Of a DNA stretch of 60,734 nucleotides, positions 49,418 through 60,061 are shown in pieces. Both the position numbers and the translations under genes were made by a program. Source of the DNA: Saccharothrix sp. NRRL B-16348 (GTDB taxonomy: Bacteria > Actinomycetota > Actinomycetes > Mycobacteriales > Pseudonocardiaceae); NCBI RefSeq assembly GCF_001280085.1, contig NZ_LGED01000218.1, positions 1 to 60,734 on the forward strand, given 5' to 3'. A model generated the notes under the pieces. The model worked only from the letters and a program-made list of their open reading frames with translations, made no database searches and had not been told where the DNA came from. Numbering within the stretch: the first letter of the stretch is position 1; every line of letters begins with the position of its first letter.

Positions 49418-50737
49418 GGCCTCGACGAGCACGTCCCACCGACGGCGGCGCAACTGCACGGGCACGGACTCGCCGCGGTCCTCGGCGGCGAACACCGCGG
49501 CCCGCGCCCGGCGCCACCACACCACCGTGCGCCACAAGCCCACCACCAGCACCGCCACCACGGACAGGAACGCGATCCGGTACGCCTGCGGCGCGGAGAG
49601 CGCGGGCTCGACCACGTCCAGCAGCACGCCGACGGCCAGGGCGGTGAACGTGATCGCGGCGAACCCGCCGACGTTGGCCACGCCGGTCGCCGTGCTCACC
49701 CGGTGCATCGGGTTGTAGTCGCGCACCAACGCGAACGCCACGCCGGAGACGGGGCCGCCCACCGCCAGCACGGCGAACAGCAGGTACAGCGCCGGCGTCG
49801 GCAGCACGCCGCCCGGCCAGCCGAGCAGCACCGCCCAGGACAGCACGGCCGCGGCCAGGTAGGTGCCGACGATCGGCATCCGCCACTCCGGCCTGCTGCC
49901 GATCACCGTGCCCATCACGGGCCCGGTCACGATCCCCACCAGCACCAGCGTGCTCAGCACCGCCGACGCCGTCGGCCGCGACAGGCCCTGCGCCTCGACC
50001 AGGTACGGGAAGCCCCACAGCAGGCCGAGCACCGCGGGCGCGGACATCGACGCGAAGTGCACCCAGAACCCGAGCCGGGTGCTCGGCTCGCGCCACGCCT
50101 CCTTCACCTTCGCGCCCACCGCGCGCAACGGCACCGGCTCGACCACCGGCTGCGGCACGCCGTGCGGCACCTCGCGCACGCGCCACGCGACCACCGCCGC
50201 GTACGACGCCGTGGCGAGGCCGGCGGCCAGGAACGTCACCGTCCAGCCCGCGCCGTCCAGCAGCAGGGTCAGCGGCACGGTGGCGACCAGGTTGCCCGCG
50301 CCGCCCAGCGCCGCGGACAGGGTCATGACCAGGGTGAACCGGCGTGGCGGGAAGTGGGCGGCGGCCAGGCGCAGCACGCTGACCCACGTCACGGCGTCGC
50401 CGACGCCGAGCACCGCGCGGGCGGCCAGGCCGACCGGGTAGGACTCGGCGATCGCGAACAGGGTCTGGCCGACGCCCATGAGCAGGGCGGCGGCGGTCAG
50501 CACGCGGCGCGGGCCGAAGCGGTCCACCAGCAGGCCGGTGGGGATCTGCATCAGCGCGTAGAGGCCGATCTGCAGGACGGTGAACGTGCCGAGCGCGGCG
50601 GGTCCGACGGCGAAGCGCTCGCTCGCCTCCAGGCCGGCGACGCCGAGGGAGGTCCGGTGGAACAGGGCGGCCATGTAGACGAGGACGGCGGTTGACCAGA
50701 TCAGCCACGCTTGTTTCGTGGCACGATCGACCGGCAA
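49415..50737 (-). CDS. MFS transporter
   Basis: 440 residues with 12 membrane helices. The loop 2-3 motif is LLVDRFGPRRVLT. There is no substrate hint; YjjL/nitrate-like (anion:cation symporter) and drug exporters are both possible. The start is TTG 50737 with GGAG upstream. Its TAG stop forms the truB promoter. Confidence 0.9.
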   Translation of the reverse strand: MPVDRATKQAWLIWSTAVLVYMAALFHRTSLGVAGLEASERFAVGPAALGTFTVLQIGLYALMQIPTGLLVDRFGPRRVLTAAALLMGVGQTLFAIAESYPVGLAARAVLGVGDAVTWVSVLRLAAAHFPPRRFTLVMTLSAALGGAGNLVATVPLTLLLDGAGWTVTFLAAGLATASYAAVVAWRVREVPHGVPQPVVEPVPLRAVGAKVKEAWREPSTRLGFWVHFASMSAPAVLGLLWGFPYLVEAQGLSRPTASAVLSTLVLVGIVTGPVMGTVIGSRPEWRMPIVGTYLAAAVLSWAVLLGWPGGVLPTPALYLLFAVLAVGGPVSGVAFALVRDYNPMHRVSTATGVANVGGFAAITFTALAVGVLLDVVEPALSAPQAYRIAFLSVVAVLVVGLWRTVVWWRRARAAVFAAEDRGESVPVQLRRRRWDVLVEA

Positions 50738-50846
50738 GGCGGATCTCCTAGGGCTTCTGCGGCGGCACTCCCAGTATCGAGAAACAGTTGCCTACTGTTA
50801 ACGATTCCTGAGGGTGCCGAACACCACATCACGCCTGGTCACCGGC

Positions 50847-52148
50847 TCACCACGTAGTGCCGACGCGCGCCCACTTCCCCGATTTCGTTCGGATCAGCAC
50901 GAGCGCCAGCCGCAGTGCCATGAACGCCGACAGGCCGCTCCAGATCCCGATCAAGCCCCAGCCGAACGCGTGGGACGCCCACACCAGCGGCAGGAAGCCC
51001 AGCGCCGCCGAGGCCAGCGTCGCGGTCCGCAGGAACGCCGCGTCGCCCGCCCCGAGCAGCACGCCGTCCAGCGCGAACACCACCCCGGCGATCGGCTGCA
51101 GGGCCACGAAGAACCACCAGGCGTGCGGTATCTCGTCCAGCACGGCCCGGTCGCTGGTGAACACCATCGGCAGCGGGCCGGACAGCGCCGCGAACACGAC
51201 GCCGAGCAGCACGCCGAACCACAGCCCGTACCCGGTCACCTGCCAGGCGAACCGGCGGGCCTGCTCACGGCGTTCCGCGCCGAGCGCCGCGCCGACGATC
51301 GACTGCGCGGCGATCGCCAACGAGTCCAGCACGAGCGCGAGGAACGTCCACAGCTGCAGCACGACCTGGTGCGCGCCGACCGCGCCGACCGACGTGCGCG
51401 CGGCCACCGCCGCGGCGGACAGGAAGCACGCCTGGAACGCGAGGCTGCGCAGCACCAGGTCCCGGCCGAGGCCCAGTTGGGCCCGCATGCGGCGCCGGTC
51501 GGGCCGCAGGCTCACCCGTTCCGAGCGCAGCGCCCGGAAGAACAGCCCGGCGGAGAGCGCCTGCGCGACCACGTTCGCGATGGCCGAGCCCTCCAGGCCC
51601 CAGCCCGCGCCGTGCACCAGGACCGGACACAGCACGGCCGAGATGCCGTTGCCGACCAGCACGTACCGCAGCGGGCGGCGGGTGTCCTGCACGCCGCGCA
51701 TCCAGCCGTTGCCGGCCATCGTGACCAGCACGAACGGTGCGCCGAACAACGCGATCCGCAGCCACGCGACGGCGTTGTCCGCGACCTCGCCGCCACCGCC
51801 GAGCAGGCGTGCGGCGGGACCGGCCAGCAGCTGCCCGAGCAGGATCACCACCGCGCCGACGGCCAGCGCGAGCCACGTCGCCTGCACGCCCTCCTCGACC
51901 GCTTCGGGCCGCCGTCCCGCGCCGAACAGCCGTGCGGTGCGCGCCGTCGTGCCGTAGGAGAGGAACGTCAACTGGGTCGCGACCTGCGTGAACAGCACGC
52001 CGCCCACCGCGAGCCCGGCCAGCGGCAGTGCGCCGAGGTGCCCCACGACCGCCGTGTCCACCAGCACGTACAGCGGCTCGGCCGCCAACACCACCAGCGC
52101 GGGCGCGGCCAACCCGACCACCCGCCGCGCCGGAACCCGCTCCTCCAC
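50847..52148 (-). CDS. dinF: MATE family efflux transporter (DinF-type)
   Basis: 433 residues with 12 membrane helices, two MATE repeats (EPLYVLVDTAVVGHLG in the first, SLAIAAQSIVGAALG in the second). It exports organic cations or similar drugs with Na+ or H+. Position next to the nrnA-rbfA block matches mycobacterial dinF (Rv2836c). GTG start with GAGGGG upstream. A cluster of palindromic repeats lies upstream. Confidence 0.92.
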   Translation of the reverse strand: MEERVPARRVVGLAAPALVVLAAEPLYVLVDTAVVGHLGALPLAGLAVGGVLFTQVATQLTFLSYGTTARTARLFGAGRRPEAVEEGVQATWLALAVGAVVILLGQLLAGPAARLLGGGGEVADNAVAWLRIALFGAPFVLVTMAGNGWMRGVQDTRRPLRYVLVGNGISAVLCPVLVHGAGWGLEGSAIANVVAQALSAGLFFRALRSERVSLRPDRRRMRAQLGLGRDLVLRSLAFQACFLSAAAVAARTSVGAVGAHQVVLQLWTFLALVLDSLAIAAQSIVGAALGAERREQARRFAWQVTGYGLWFGVLLGVVFAALSGPLPMVFTSDRAVLDEIPHAWWFFVALQPIAGVVFALDGVLLGAGDAAFLRTATLASAALGFLPLVWASHAFGWGLIGIWSGLSAFMALRLALVLIRTKSGKWARVGTTW

Positions 52149-52180
52149 CCGATCCCCTCAATGCACGACACACGCACGCC

Positions 52181-52278
52181 GAACGTAGGACTCTCGCGCG
52201 AGTCCTACGTTCGCGTCGCGCGAGTCCTACGTTCAGAACGCGCGTGTCCTACGTTCAGAACACCTGAATTCAACGCTC
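52181..52278. repeat. Palindrome plus 22-base-periodic GAGTCCTACGTTC repeats
   Basis: GAACGTAGGACTC (52181) faces GAGTCCTACGTTC (52200) with a 6-base loop: a perfect 13-base-arm palindrome. The same 13-mer recurs at 52222 and, with one change, at 52244; a degenerate copy (GAATTCAACGCTC) starts at 52266. The period is exactly 22 bases. It lies between nrnA and dinF. Confidence 0.8.
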
Positions 52279-53317
52279 AGGACGTCGTGGTCACCGTCTC
52301 CAGGGCGGCACGCAGGTTCGCCAGCACCTCGTCGGCCGGGCCGGAGGCGGTGAAACCCGCGGCCAGCCGGTGGCCGCCACCGCCGAGCAGCTGCGCCACC
52401 TCGCGCACGTCCACCGCGCTCACCGCGCGCAACGACACCGACCACGACGACGGCCGCAGCTCCTTCAGCACCGCCGCCACCTCGGCCTCGGCCGTGGTGC
52501 GCACCAGGTCGACCACGCTCTCGACCTCCTCGGGCCGCAGCCCGGCGGCGTCCTCCAACGTCACGACGGCGTGCACGAACCCCAGCCCGCCCGCGGCGTC
52601 ACGCTCCAGGCGCGCCCGGCTCAGCACCTTCGCCAACATCCCCAGGTACCCGAACGGGTGAGAGTCCATCAGCGGCCGGGCCACGGCCTCGGCGTCCACC
52701 CCGGCCGCGAGCAGCCGGGCCGCCACCTCGTGCGTCGTCGCCGACGCGTGCCGGAACGACCGCGTGTCCGTCACCAGACCCGCGTAGACGCACCGGGCCA
52801 CCGGTTCGTCCAGCTCCACGCCCAGCTCGTCCAGCAGCCGCAGCACCACGAGCGCGGTCGCCTCGGCCCGGTCGTCCACCACGTTCACGTGCCCGAACCC
52901 GGGGTTCGACACGTGGTGGTCCAGCACCACCACCACACCGGCGGTGGACACCCGATCGGCCAACGGTCCGAGCCGCCCGACACTGCCCGTGTCCAACGCG
53001 ACCAGCACGGGCGGCGCGGCGGGCACCTCCGAAGCGGGCACCAGCAGCCCCGCCACGTCCAGCCCCCGCAACGTCTCCGGCACCTCGTCCGGCGCGCCGA
53101 ACGACACCCGGACGGCCACCCCGCGGCGGTGCAGGGCCAGGCCCAGCGCCAACGCGCTGCCCAACGCGTCCGCGTCGGGGTTCACGTGCGCCAGCAGCGT
53201 CACGTCGGTGGCGGCGGACAGGACACGAGCGGCCTCGGCGAGGCCCGCGCTCAGGTCGTCGGACACGCGGAGGCCGTCGGACGCGCTCGGGTCGTTCAAG
53301 CTCGGATCGTTGTGCAC
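52277..53317 (-). CDS. nrnA: DHH-family oligoribonuclease/pAp phosphatase
   Basis: 346 residues. The DHH domain has HVNPDADALGSALAL and LDHHVSN, and the DHHA1 domain ends with GGGGHRLAAGF. It removes nano-RNAs and dephosphorylates pAp, also cyclic dinucleotide products in mycobacteria (Rv2837c). GTG 53317 is leaderless, 7 bases after TAGCGT, and the TAG is the rbfA stop. Confidence 0.95.
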   Translation of the reverse strand: MHNDPSLNDPSASDGLRVSDDLSAGLAEAARVLSAATDVTLLAHVNPDADALGSALALGLALHRRGVAVRVSFGAPDEVPETLRGLDVAGLLVPASEVPAAPPVLVALDTGSVGRLGPLADRVSTAGVVVVLDHHVSNPGFGHVNVVDDRAEATALVVLRLLDELGVELDEPVARCVYAGLVTDTRSFRHASATTHEVAARLLAAGVDAEAVARPLMDSHPFGYLGMLAKVLSRARLERDAAGGLGFVHAVVTLEDAAGLRPEEVESVVDLVRTTAEAEVAAVLKELRPSSWSVSLRAVSAVDVREVAQLLGGGGHRLAAGFTASGPADEVLANLRAALETVTTTS

Positions 53318-53324
53318 GGCGAGA

Positions 53325-53330
53325 ACGCTA
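53325..53330 (-). promoter_or_regulatory. -10 box (TAGCGT) of nrnA containing the rbfA stop codon
   Basis: TAGCGT with TAG ending rbfA, 7 bases, then GTG 53317. Confidence 0.6.
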
Positions 53331-53777
53331 GTCGGCGTCCTCGGCCTCGCGCGGAGGCTTGTACGGGTCGGGCTCGCCCGCGGGCTCGGCGCCGTGCGCG
53401 ATGCGCGCCACCTCGGCGTCCAGCTCCCGCGCCTTGGCCAGCAGCTCGTCCATCCGACGCGCCTCGGCGGGCACGGTGTCGGTGACGAACGACAGGGTCG
53501 GCGTGAACCGGACACCGGTCTGCTGGCCGACCATGGTGCGCAGCACGCCCTTGGCCTTCTCCAGCGCCGCCGCGGCACCCGCGAGGTCCGGCTCGGAGTC
53601 CAGCTTCTCGCCGAGCACGGTGTAGTAGATCGTCGCGTCGTGCAGGTCGCCGGTCACCCTCGTGTCCGTGATGGTGACGCGGGCCAGCCGCGGGTCCTTC
53701 ACCTCGTGCTCCAACGCGGAAGCCACGATCTGCGAGATCCGCTTGGCCAGCTTGCGAGCCCGTGCCTGGTCGGCCAC
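53328..53777 (-). CDS. rbfA: Ribosome-binding factor A
   Basis: 149 residues, one KH-like domain with [34 protein letters not shown] at the start and [10 protein letters not shown] at the core. The C-terminus is acidic. It matures the 30S subunit. It lies in the ylxP-rbfA-nrnA order of other Gram-positives. Confidence 0.96.
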   Translation of the reverse strand: MADQARARKLAKRISQIVASALEHEVKDPRLARVTITDTRVTGDLHDATIYYTVLGEKLDSEPDLAGAAAALEKAKGVLRTMVGQQTGVRFTPTLSFVTDTVPAEARRMDELLAKARELDAEVARIAHGAEPAGEPDPYKPPREAEDAD

Positions 53778-53826
53778 GGCGCTCCCCTCCTGTCGTTGCG
53801 ATTCGTCGCCTGCTCGGCGACGCCTG

Positions 53827-54123
53827 CTAGTCGTCCTCCGGCCCGACCAACCTGTGGCGGGCGGAGAGAAGTTCCAATTCGGGCCGTCCGGCCACCAGCC
53901 GCTCGCAGGCGGCCATCACGTCCCTCACATGCTCGGCGTCGGCGGCGACGGCCGCCACTCCGATCAGGGCACGCCGGTGCAGGTCCAGGTGGCCCGCCTC
54001 GGCGACCGACACCTCGAACCTGCGGCGCAGCTCGGCCACGATGGGCTTGACCACGGACCGCTTCTGCTTCAACGAGTGCACGTCGCCGAGCAGCACGTCC
54101 AACTCAAGGGCACCGACGTACAC
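53827..54123 (-). CDS. ylxP: DUF503 family protein (YlxP)
   Basis: 98 residues, the usual length. It begins [28 protein letters not shown], the clear DUF503 motif. It lies between infB and rbfA as in Bacillus. Its role in translation is unknown. GTG start. Confidence 0.93.
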   Translation of the reverse strand: MYVGALELDVLLGDVHSLKQKRSVVKPIVAELRRRFEVSVAEAGHLDLHRRALIGVAAVAADAEHVRDVMAACERLVAGRPELELLSARHRLVGPEDD

Positions 54124-54147
54124 AGATGATCACCAGGGGATGTCCAG

Positions 54148-54183
54148 AGGTGCGGGGCCGCCGGTCACGACGGCCCCGCACCT
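54148..54183 (-). terminator. Hairpin behind infB
   Basis: AGGTGCGGGGCCG and its complement around 10 bases. It starts 13 bases past the infB stop, without T-tract. It may reduce read-through into ylxP. Confidence 0.65.
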
Positions 54184-54195
54184 GGATGAAGACGA

Positions 54196-57100
54196 TCAGG
54201 CGCGCGGCTTCTCGCGCATCTCGAACGTCTCGATGATGTCGCCGACCTTCAGGTCGCTGTAGTTGCCGAGCGTCAGACCGCACTCGAAGCCCTCGCGGAC
54301 CTCGGTCGCGTCGTCCTTGAACCGGCGCAGCGAGCTGATCGGCAGGTTCTCCTGCACGACGTTGTTGTCGCGCAGCAGGCGGGCCCGGGCGTTGCGCCGG
54401 ATCTCGCCCGACATCACGAGGCAACCCGCGATCGTGCCGACCTTGGAGGACTTGAAGACCTCGCGGACCTCCGCGCGGCCCAGCTGGACCTCTTCGTACT
54501 CCGGCTTGAGCATGCCCTTCAGGGCCTGCTCGATCTCGTCGATCGCCTGGTAGATCACCGTGTAGTAGCGGACGTCCACGCCCTCGCGGTTCGCGAGTTC
54601 GGTGGCCTTGCCCTCGGCCCGGACGTTGAAGCCCAGGACGATGGCGTTACCCGCGACGGCGAGGTTGATGTCGCCTTCGGTGATGCCACCGACACCGCGG
54701 TGGATGACCCGCAGCTCGACGTCGTCGCCGACCTCGATCTTCATGAGCGCGTCCTCGAGGGCCTCGACGGTACCCGAGTTGTCACCCTTGATGATCAAGG
54801 TGAGGGCGCTGGTCTCCTTCAGCGCGGCGTCCAGGTCCTCCAGGCTGACGCGCTTGCGCTTCGCGGCGTTCATCGCGTTGCGGTTGCGGGCCTGGCGGCG
54901 CTCGGCGATCTGCCGGGCCACCCGGTCCTCCTCGACCACGAGGAACGTGTCGCCCGCGCCGGGCACCGAGGTGAGGCCGATGACCTGCACCGGACGCGAC
55001 GGCGTCGCCACCGTGACGTCCGCGCCGTGCTCGTCGACCATCCGGCGCACGCGACCGTAGGCGGCGCCCGCCACGATCGAGTCACCCACGCGGAGCGAAC
55101 CGCGCTGCACCAGCACCGTGGCCACCGGACCGCGACCGCGGTCCAGGTGCGCCTCGATGGCGACGCCCTGCGCCTCCATCTCCGGGTTGGCCCGCAGGTC
55201 GAGCGACGCGTCGGCGGTCAGCAGGATCGCTTCCAGCAGGCCGTCGATGTTGATGCCCTGCTTCGCCGAGATGTCGACGAACATGGTCTCGCCGCCATAC
55301 TCCTCGGCGACCAGCCCGTACTCGGTGAGCTGCTGGCGGATCTTGGCGGGGTTGGCCCCCTCCTTGTCGATCTTGTTCACCGCGACCACGATCGGCGCGT
55401 TGGCCGCCTGGGCGTGGTTGATCGCCTCCACCGTCTGCGGCATCACGCCGTCGTCGGCCGCCACCACGATGACCGCGATGTCGGTCGAGTTCGCACCACG
55501 CGCACGCATGGCGGTGAACGCCTCGTGACCCGGGGTGTCGATGAACGTGATCAGGCGCTCGTTGCCCTCGAGCTCCGTGTTCACCTGGTAGGCGCCGATG
55601 TGCTGGGTGATGCCACCCGCCTCGCCCTCGGCCACCTTCGCGGTGCGGATGGTGTCCAACAGGCGCGTCTTGCCGTGGTCGACGTGACCCATGACGGTCA
55701 CGACCGGCGGACGGATCTGGAGGTCCTCCTCGCCGCCGGCGTCGTCGCCGTAGGTGATGTCGAACGTCTCCAGCAGCTCGCGGTCCTCCTCCTCGGGGGA
55801 CACGACCTGCACGTTGTAGTTCATCTCGGAGCCGAGCAGCTCCAGGATCTCGTCGGAGACGGACTGCGTCGCGGTGACCATCTCACCGAGGTGGAACAAC
55901 ACCTGCACCAGCGAAGCCGGGTTGGCGTTGATCTTGTCGGCGAAGTCGGTCAGCGAGGCGCCACGCGGCAGGCGGATCGACTCGCCGTTGCCCTTGGGCA
56001 GGCGGACGCCACCGACCGACGGCGCCTGCATGTTGTCCATGTACTCCTGGCGCTTCTGGCGCTTCGACTTGCGGCCACGACGCGCCGGACCACCGGGACG
56101 GCCGAAGGCGCCCGCGGCGCCGCCGCGTCCACCGGGACCGCCACCACCGGGACGACCGCGGAAACCGCCGCCACCACCGGCCGGTGCGCCACCGCCACCG
56201 CCGCCACCGCCGCCGGGGCGGAAGCCACCGCCGCCGCCACCGCCGCCACCAGGGCGGAAGCCGCCACCGGCGCCGCCACCGCCACCACCGGGACGGAAGC
56301 CGCCACCGGCGCCACCGCCGCCACCGGGACGACCGCCGCCGCCACCAGGACCGCGGCCACCGCCGCCGCCACCGGGACCGCCGGGGCCACGACCGCCACC
56401 GCCACCGCCGCCACCGGGGCGGGGCGCGGGACGACCGGGCATCATGCCCGGGTTCGGCCGAGGCGGCATGTTGCCGGGGTTGGGCCGGGGACCGCCGGGA
56501 CCGCCACCGGAGCCACCCGGACGGGGGCCGGCCGGACGCGAGTCACCGGGCTTGGGACCGGCCGGACGCTCGCCGCCACCCGGCGTGGCCGGGCGCGGTG
56601 CCTGCGGACGCGGCGCCGGAGCGCCACCGCCCACGCCGAACGGGTTGTTGCCCGGACGCGGGGGCCGCGGGCCGGCGGGCTTGGGAGCCTGCGGACGCGG
56701 CGGGACCACGGACGGGGTGTTCTGCGCCGCGGCGGGCTGCTGCTGCGGCGCACGGGGGCCGGGACGAGGGCCGGGGCCACTGGTCCGCGGCGCCTGCTGA
56801 GGCGCCTGGGGCTGCTGCGGCTGCTGCACGGGTGCGGCGGCCGGCTGCTGCTTCGGCGGCTGGACGGGCGTCGGAGCCGCGGCGGCGGCCGGGGCCGGGG
56901 CCTCGGGCTGCGCGGCGGGTGCGGCCGGAGCCGCGGGCGCCGGAGCGGCGGGTTTGGCCACCGGCTTGGGCGCCATCGGCTTGGGACCGGGCACCGGACG
57001 CGGACCCGGCTTGCCGGCGGTCGCCGGCGGGCGCGGAGTCGTCTCGCTCTTGGTCTCGCCCGAGGCCGCGCTCGTCGGCGCGGGCTTCGGCGGCGCCGGG

Positions 57101-57291
57101 CGGGCGCCTGCGGGCTTGGGCTTGGACTCGCCCTTGGCGTAGGCGTCACGGAGCCGTCGGGCCACCGGGGCCTCGACGGTGCTGGACGCGGACTTCACGT
57201 ACTCGCCCTGGTCGGCGAGCTTCGTGAGTAGTTCTTTACTCGTGACTCCGAGCTCTTTGGCGAGCTCGTGCACGCGGGCCTTACCTGCCAC
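54196..57291 (-). CDS. infB: Translation initiation factor IF-2
   Basis: 1031 residues. The N-terminal domain is [21 protein letters not shown] 300-residue Pro/Ala then Gly/Arg-rich linker follows (about 55-400), and the G domain carries [14 protein letters not shown] (G1), [15 protein letters not shown] (G3) and AVNKIDKEG (G4). The domains binding initiator tRNA are at the C-terminus. The GTG start has AGAGGAG. The linker contains repeated FRPGGGGGG units; this length is normal for actinobacteria, but the repeats make it unstable and variable. Confidence 0.97.
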   Translation of the reverse strand: MAGKARVHELAKELGVTSKELLTKLADQGEYVKSASSTVEAPVARRLRDAYAKGESKPKPAGARPAPPKPAPTSAASGETKSETTPRPPATAGKPGPRPVPGPKPMAPKPVAKPAAPAPAAPAAPAAQPEAPAPAAAAAPTPVQPPKQQPAAAPVQQPQQPQAPQQAPRTSGPGPRPGPRAPQQQPAAAQNTPSVVPPRPQAPKPAGPRPPRPGNNPFGVGGGAPAPRPQAPRPATPGGGERPAGPKPGDSRPAGPRPGGSGGGPGGPRPNPGNMPPRPNPGMMPGRPAPRPGGGGGGGGRGPGGPGGGGGGRGPGGGGGRPGGGGGAGGGFRPGGGGGGAGGGFRPGGGGGGGGGFRPGGGGGGGGGAPAGGGGGFRGRPGGGGPGGRGGAAGAFGRPGGPARRGRKSKRQKRQEYMDNMQAPSVGGVRLPKGNGESIRLPRGASLTDFADKINANPASLVQVLFHLGEMVTATQSVSDEILELLGSEMNYNVQVVSPEEEDRELLETFDITYGDDAGGEEDLQIRPPVVTVMGHVDHGKTRLLDTIRTAKVAEGEAGGITQHIGAYQVNTELEGNERLITFIDTPGHEAFTAMRARGANSTDIAVIVVAADDGVMPQTVEAINHAQAANAPIVVAVNKIDKEGANPAKIRQQLTEYGLVAEEYGGETMFVDISAKQGINIDGLLEAILLTADASLDLRANPEMEAQGVAIEAHLDRGRGPVATVLVQRGSLRVGDSIVAGAAYGRVRRMVDEHGADVTVATPSRPVQVIGLTSVPGAGDTFLVVEEDRVARQIAERRQARNRNAMNAAKRKRVSLEDLDAALKETSALTLIIKGDNSGTVEALEDALMKIEVGDDVELRVIHRGVGGITEGDINLAVAGNAIVLGFNVRAEGKATELANREGVDVRYYTVIYQAIDEIEQALKGMLKPEYEEVQLGRAEVREVFKSSKVGTIAGCLVMSGEIRRNARARLLRDNNVVQENLPISSLRRFKDDATEVREGFECGLTLGNYSDLKVGDIIETFEMREKPRA

Positions 57292-57379
57292 TGCACTCCT
57301 CTGTGAGGGAGGCCGGCGGGCAAGTCCCGTCGACCTCGTCTTAACGTCGCGCGTTCATGTCTTCAGCTTCACGGCTGAC

Positions 57380-57724
57380 TCATGACGGGTCGACCTGCTT
57401 CCTTGCTTCCTGCTGGTCACGGGGCGATCCCGCGACCTCCTGCCCACACTGCTCGAGATGACCGCGCACGCGTTCCACGTCGAGCGGACCCTGGACCCTG
57501 AAGGCCCTGGGGAACGCCCGTCGCTTCTCGGCGTTGCGGAGGCAGTCCGGATCGGGGTGCAGCCATGCTCCCCTACCGGGCAACCGTCGACGTGTGTCCG
57601 GGACCACAGTCCCGTCCACGACCACCACGCGCAGCAGCTCGGAGGGCAACGTCCGAGCGCGGCATCCGATGCACGTACGAACCGGGCCGATGTGCGTGAG
57701 ATCCGATCCCCGACGTTGAACCAC
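57380..57724 (-). CDS. ylxR: YlxR family RNA-binding protein
   Basis: 114 residues. CIGCRARTLPSELLRVV and GRGAWLHPDPDCLRNAEKRRAF are the DUF448 motifs. It lies between nusA and infB, as in most bacteria. In Bacillus and Clostridium the homologue is a nucleoid or RNA-binding factor. Start GTG at 57724 with the best match to the family N-terminus; the preceding TAGACT at 5 bases could be a -10 box. Confidence 0.92.
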   Translation of the reverse strand: MVQRRGSDLTHIGPVRTCIGCRARTLPSELLRVVVVDGTVVPDTRRRLPGRGAWLHPDPDCLRNAEKRRAFPRAFRVQGPLDVERVRGHLEQCGQEVAGSPRDQQEARKQVDPS

Positions 57725-57746
57725 TGAGAAGTCTATCCCCTGTTGC

Positions 57747-58769
57747 CTATTCAGCCGAACCGGATGCCGATGCGCCCGCCGGAGCGGACCCGCCGGCCTC
57801 CGCATCACTGCGGATGTCGATGCGCCAGCCGGTGAGCCGGGCGGCCAACCGGGCGTTCTGACCCTCCTTGCCGATGGCGAGGGAGAGCTGGAAGTCCGGG
57901 ACCACGACCCGTGCCGTCTTGGCGCGCTCGTCGAGCACCCGCACAGACACAACCTTCGCCGGTGACAAGGCATTCCCGACGAACGTCGCGGGGTCGTCGG
58001 AGTGGTCGATGATGTCGATCTTCTCGCCGGCCAGCTCGCTCATGACGTTGCGCACCCGGGCGCCCATCGGCCCGATGCACGCGCCCTTGGCGTTGACGCC
58101 GGGGACGGTGGTGCGGACCGCGATCTTCGAACGGTGACCTGCCTCACGTGCCACCGCGGGGATCTCCACGGTGCCGTCGGCGATCTCGGGCACTTCGAGC
58201 GCGAACAGCCTGCGCACCAGGTTCGGGTGCGTGCGCGAGAGCGTGATCTGCGGACCGCGCGAGCCGCGGGACACGCCCACGACGTAGCACTTGAGCCGCG
58301 AGCCGTGCTCGTAGGACTCGCCGGGCACCTGCTCGGCGGGCGGCAGCACGCCCTCGGTGTCCCCTATCTGGACGACGACCATGCCGCGGGCGTTGGCGCG
58401 GGCGTCGCGCTGCACGACACCGGCGATGATCTCGCCCTCCTTGGCGGAGAACTCGCCGAACGTGCGCTCGTGCTCGGCGTCGCGCAGGCGCTGGAGGATG
58501 ACCTGGCGCGCGGTGGTGGCGGCGATGCGGCCGAACCCCTCCGGGGTGTCGTCCCACTCCTCGGCCACGGTGCCGTCCGGGTTCAGCTCCTGCGCGAGCA
58601 CCCGCACCACGCCGGTCTTGCGGTCGATCTCGACGCGGGAGTGCGAGTGGTGGCCCTCGGTGTGCTTGTAAGCGGTCAGCAGGGCCGTCTCGATGGCTTC
58701 GAGAACGGTGTCGAAGGGGATGTCCTTGTCCCGTTCGATCGCCCTGAGAGCGGCGATGTCGACGTTCAC
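57747..58769 (-). CDS. nusA: Transcription termination/antitermination factor NusA
   Basis: 340 residues. The N-terminal domain starts [34 protein letters not shown], then S1, KH1 and KH2 ([41 protein letters not shown]). It has no C-terminal acidic repeats, as in other actinobacteria. GTG overlaps the rimP stop (GTGA). Confidence 0.97.
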   Translation of the reverse strand: MNVDIAALRAIERDKDIPFDTVLEAIETALLTAYKHTEGHHSHSRVEIDRKTGVVRVLAQELNPDGTVAEEWDDTPEGFGRIAATTARQVILQRLRDAEHERTFGEFSAKEGEIIAGVVQRDARANARGMVVVQIGDTEGVLPPAEQVPGESYEHGSRLKCYVVGVSRGSRGPQITLSRTHPNLVRRLFALEVPEIADGTVEIPAVAREAGHRSKIAVRTTVPGVNAKGACIGPMGARVRNVMSELAGEKIDIIDHSDDPATFVGNALSPAKVVSVRVLDERAKTARVVVPDFQLSLAIGKEGQNARLAARLTGWRIDIRSDAEAGGSAPAGASASGSAE

Positions 58770-59308
58770 TCCGACTCCTCCTTCAGGTGCTTGCCTTCGA
58801 GGAGCGCGAGCTCTTCGACCGGCGGCTGCTTGAACTCGACTTCGACGACGGCGCGCTCGATCGTCTTGTACTCGACGCGGCGCAGCTCGCCCTTGACCAG
58901 CAGCACGACGCCGGTGTCGTCGGCGTCGCCGACCCGGCCGAAGAACTCGACCGGTTCCGGCTCCTTCGCCAACGCCTGCGGCTTGACCTTCACCAGGCGC
59001 AGCCGGCTGCGCTTCCAGTGGCGAGGCTTGGTGAGCGGGCGGTCCGCGCCGGGCGAGGTGACCTCGAGCGTGTACGGCCCGGCGATCAGGTGCTCGTGCG
59101 CGTCGAGGGCGGCGGACACGGCGCGACTGGCCTGCGCCACCTCGTCCAGCCCGATCCCCTCGTCGCCGTCCACGACCACCTTGACCAGCCTGCGACGCCC
59201 AGCCTGGTTCACGTCGAGCAGTTCGAGGTCGAAGCCGATCGCCTCGACCGCTTCCCGCACGACGGGTGCTAGCTGCGCGGCGAGTTCTCCGCGCGGCGGG
59301 CTGGACAC
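58766..59308 (-). CDS. rimP: Ribosome maturation factor RimP
   Basis: 180 residues. The two RimP domains show [36 protein letters not shown] and [20 protein letters not shown]. It acts in 30S maturation. GTG 59308. It is the first gene of the rimP-nusA-ylxR-infB block. The frame upstream (to 59998) is antisense to a lipoprotein gene. Confidence 0.96.
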   Translation of the reverse strand: MSSPPRGELAAQLAPVVREAVEAIGFDLELLDVNQAGRRRLVKVVVDGDEGIGLDEVAQASRAVSAALDAHEHLIAGPYTLEVTSPGADRPLTKPRHWKRSRLRLVKVKPQALAKEPEPVEFFGRVGDADDTGVVLLVKGELRRVEYKTIERAVVEVEFKQPPVEELALLEGKHLKEESE

Positions 59309-59479
59309 GTGGTGACTCCAAGTTCTCTTCGAGTGCAGAGGGCACGGCAACCCCGGCCGACGCTGCACTTCGCCGGCCGTGGTCGCCCAGACTATCTCGT
59401 TCGGCGGGCTCCCACGTGCCACGCGGCGATCGCGCCGTACCGGTGGGGCGGGTGGGTGGCTCTGGCAGGATCGGAACAC

Positions 59480-60061
59480 GTGATCGGGAGAACGGCGTTG
59501 GGCGGGAGCGTGGTGGTCGGCGGGCGTGCGGCGGTCGGGCGTGCGGCGGTTGGGCGTGCGGCGGTTGGGCGTGCGGCGGTTGGGCGTACGGCGGTCGGCG
59601 CGAGTGCGGTGGTTGGCGGGAGTGCGGTGGTTGGCAGGCGCGCGGTGCTGTTGGCGGCGGCCACGGCGCCGTTGGCAGTCGCGTGCACCACACCTCCTCC
59701 CCCGGTGCCGCCGCCGGACCCGCTGGCGGAGTTGGTGAAGGTGGCGCGGGCGGATGCCGCGCTCGCGACGGCTGTCGGTGCGCCCGAGACGGCTGCGGCG
59801 CGGACCGAGCACGCGGTGCGGTTGCAGGCGGAGGTGGATCGGGCGACGCCGCGGGTGCCGGGGGCGTCTGCGTCGGCCTCGGCGTCTGCTTCGGCGTCGG
59901 TGGTGCCGCCGGTTGGGGCGACGCGGGAGGCGTTGGTGCCGGCGTTGCAGGCGGCGCAGAAGCAGGCGGGTGAGTTGGTGGCGACGGTGGAGTCGCACCG
60001 GGTGGGGTTGGTCGCCTCGGTGGCGGCTGGGTGCGCGAGTTTGGTGGAGGCGTTGTCGTGA
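59480..60061 (+). CDS. Ala-rich lipoprotein-like protein (Rv2843-type)
   Basis: The longest start GTG 59480 gives 193 residues. The first 50 are a tandem repeat of AVGRA. An alternative start at GTG 59627 gives [20 protein letters not shown], a typical Tat/lipoprotein signal with Cys after residue 19, and a 144-residue protein. The mature part is Ala-rich and helical ([38 protein letters not shown]). It pairs with the ferritin-like gene by a GTGA overlap, as in Rv2843-Rv2844. Confidence 0.75.
   Translation: MIGRTALGGSVVVGGRAAVGRAAVGRAAVGRAAVGRTAVGASAVVGGSAVVGRRAVLLAAATAPLAVACTTPPPPVPPPDPLAELVKVARADAALATAVGAPETAAARTEHAVRLQAEVDRATPRVPGASASASASASASVVPPVGATREALVPALQAAQKQAGELVATVESHRVGLVASVAAGCASLVEALS
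59520..59600 (+). repeat. 15-base tandem repeat in the lipoprotein N-terminus/leader
   Basis: Unit GGGCGTGCGGCGGTT, about five copies, with near-identical flanking units. It encodes repeats of VGRAA when read in the lipoprotein frame. Confidence 0.75.

Noticed and set aside
52181..52278. Possible CRISPR array
   Set aside because: The period is 22 bases with nearly identical spacers and a palindromic end; repeats are too short.
56160..56420. Possible CRISPR-like repeats
   Set aside because: Repeats are coding Gly-rich units of infB without spacers.
55874..57231. Pro- and Thr/Ala-rich plus-strand frames opposite infB resembling low-complexity surface proteins
   Set aside because: They are the complement of the IF-2 Gly/Pro/Ala linker.
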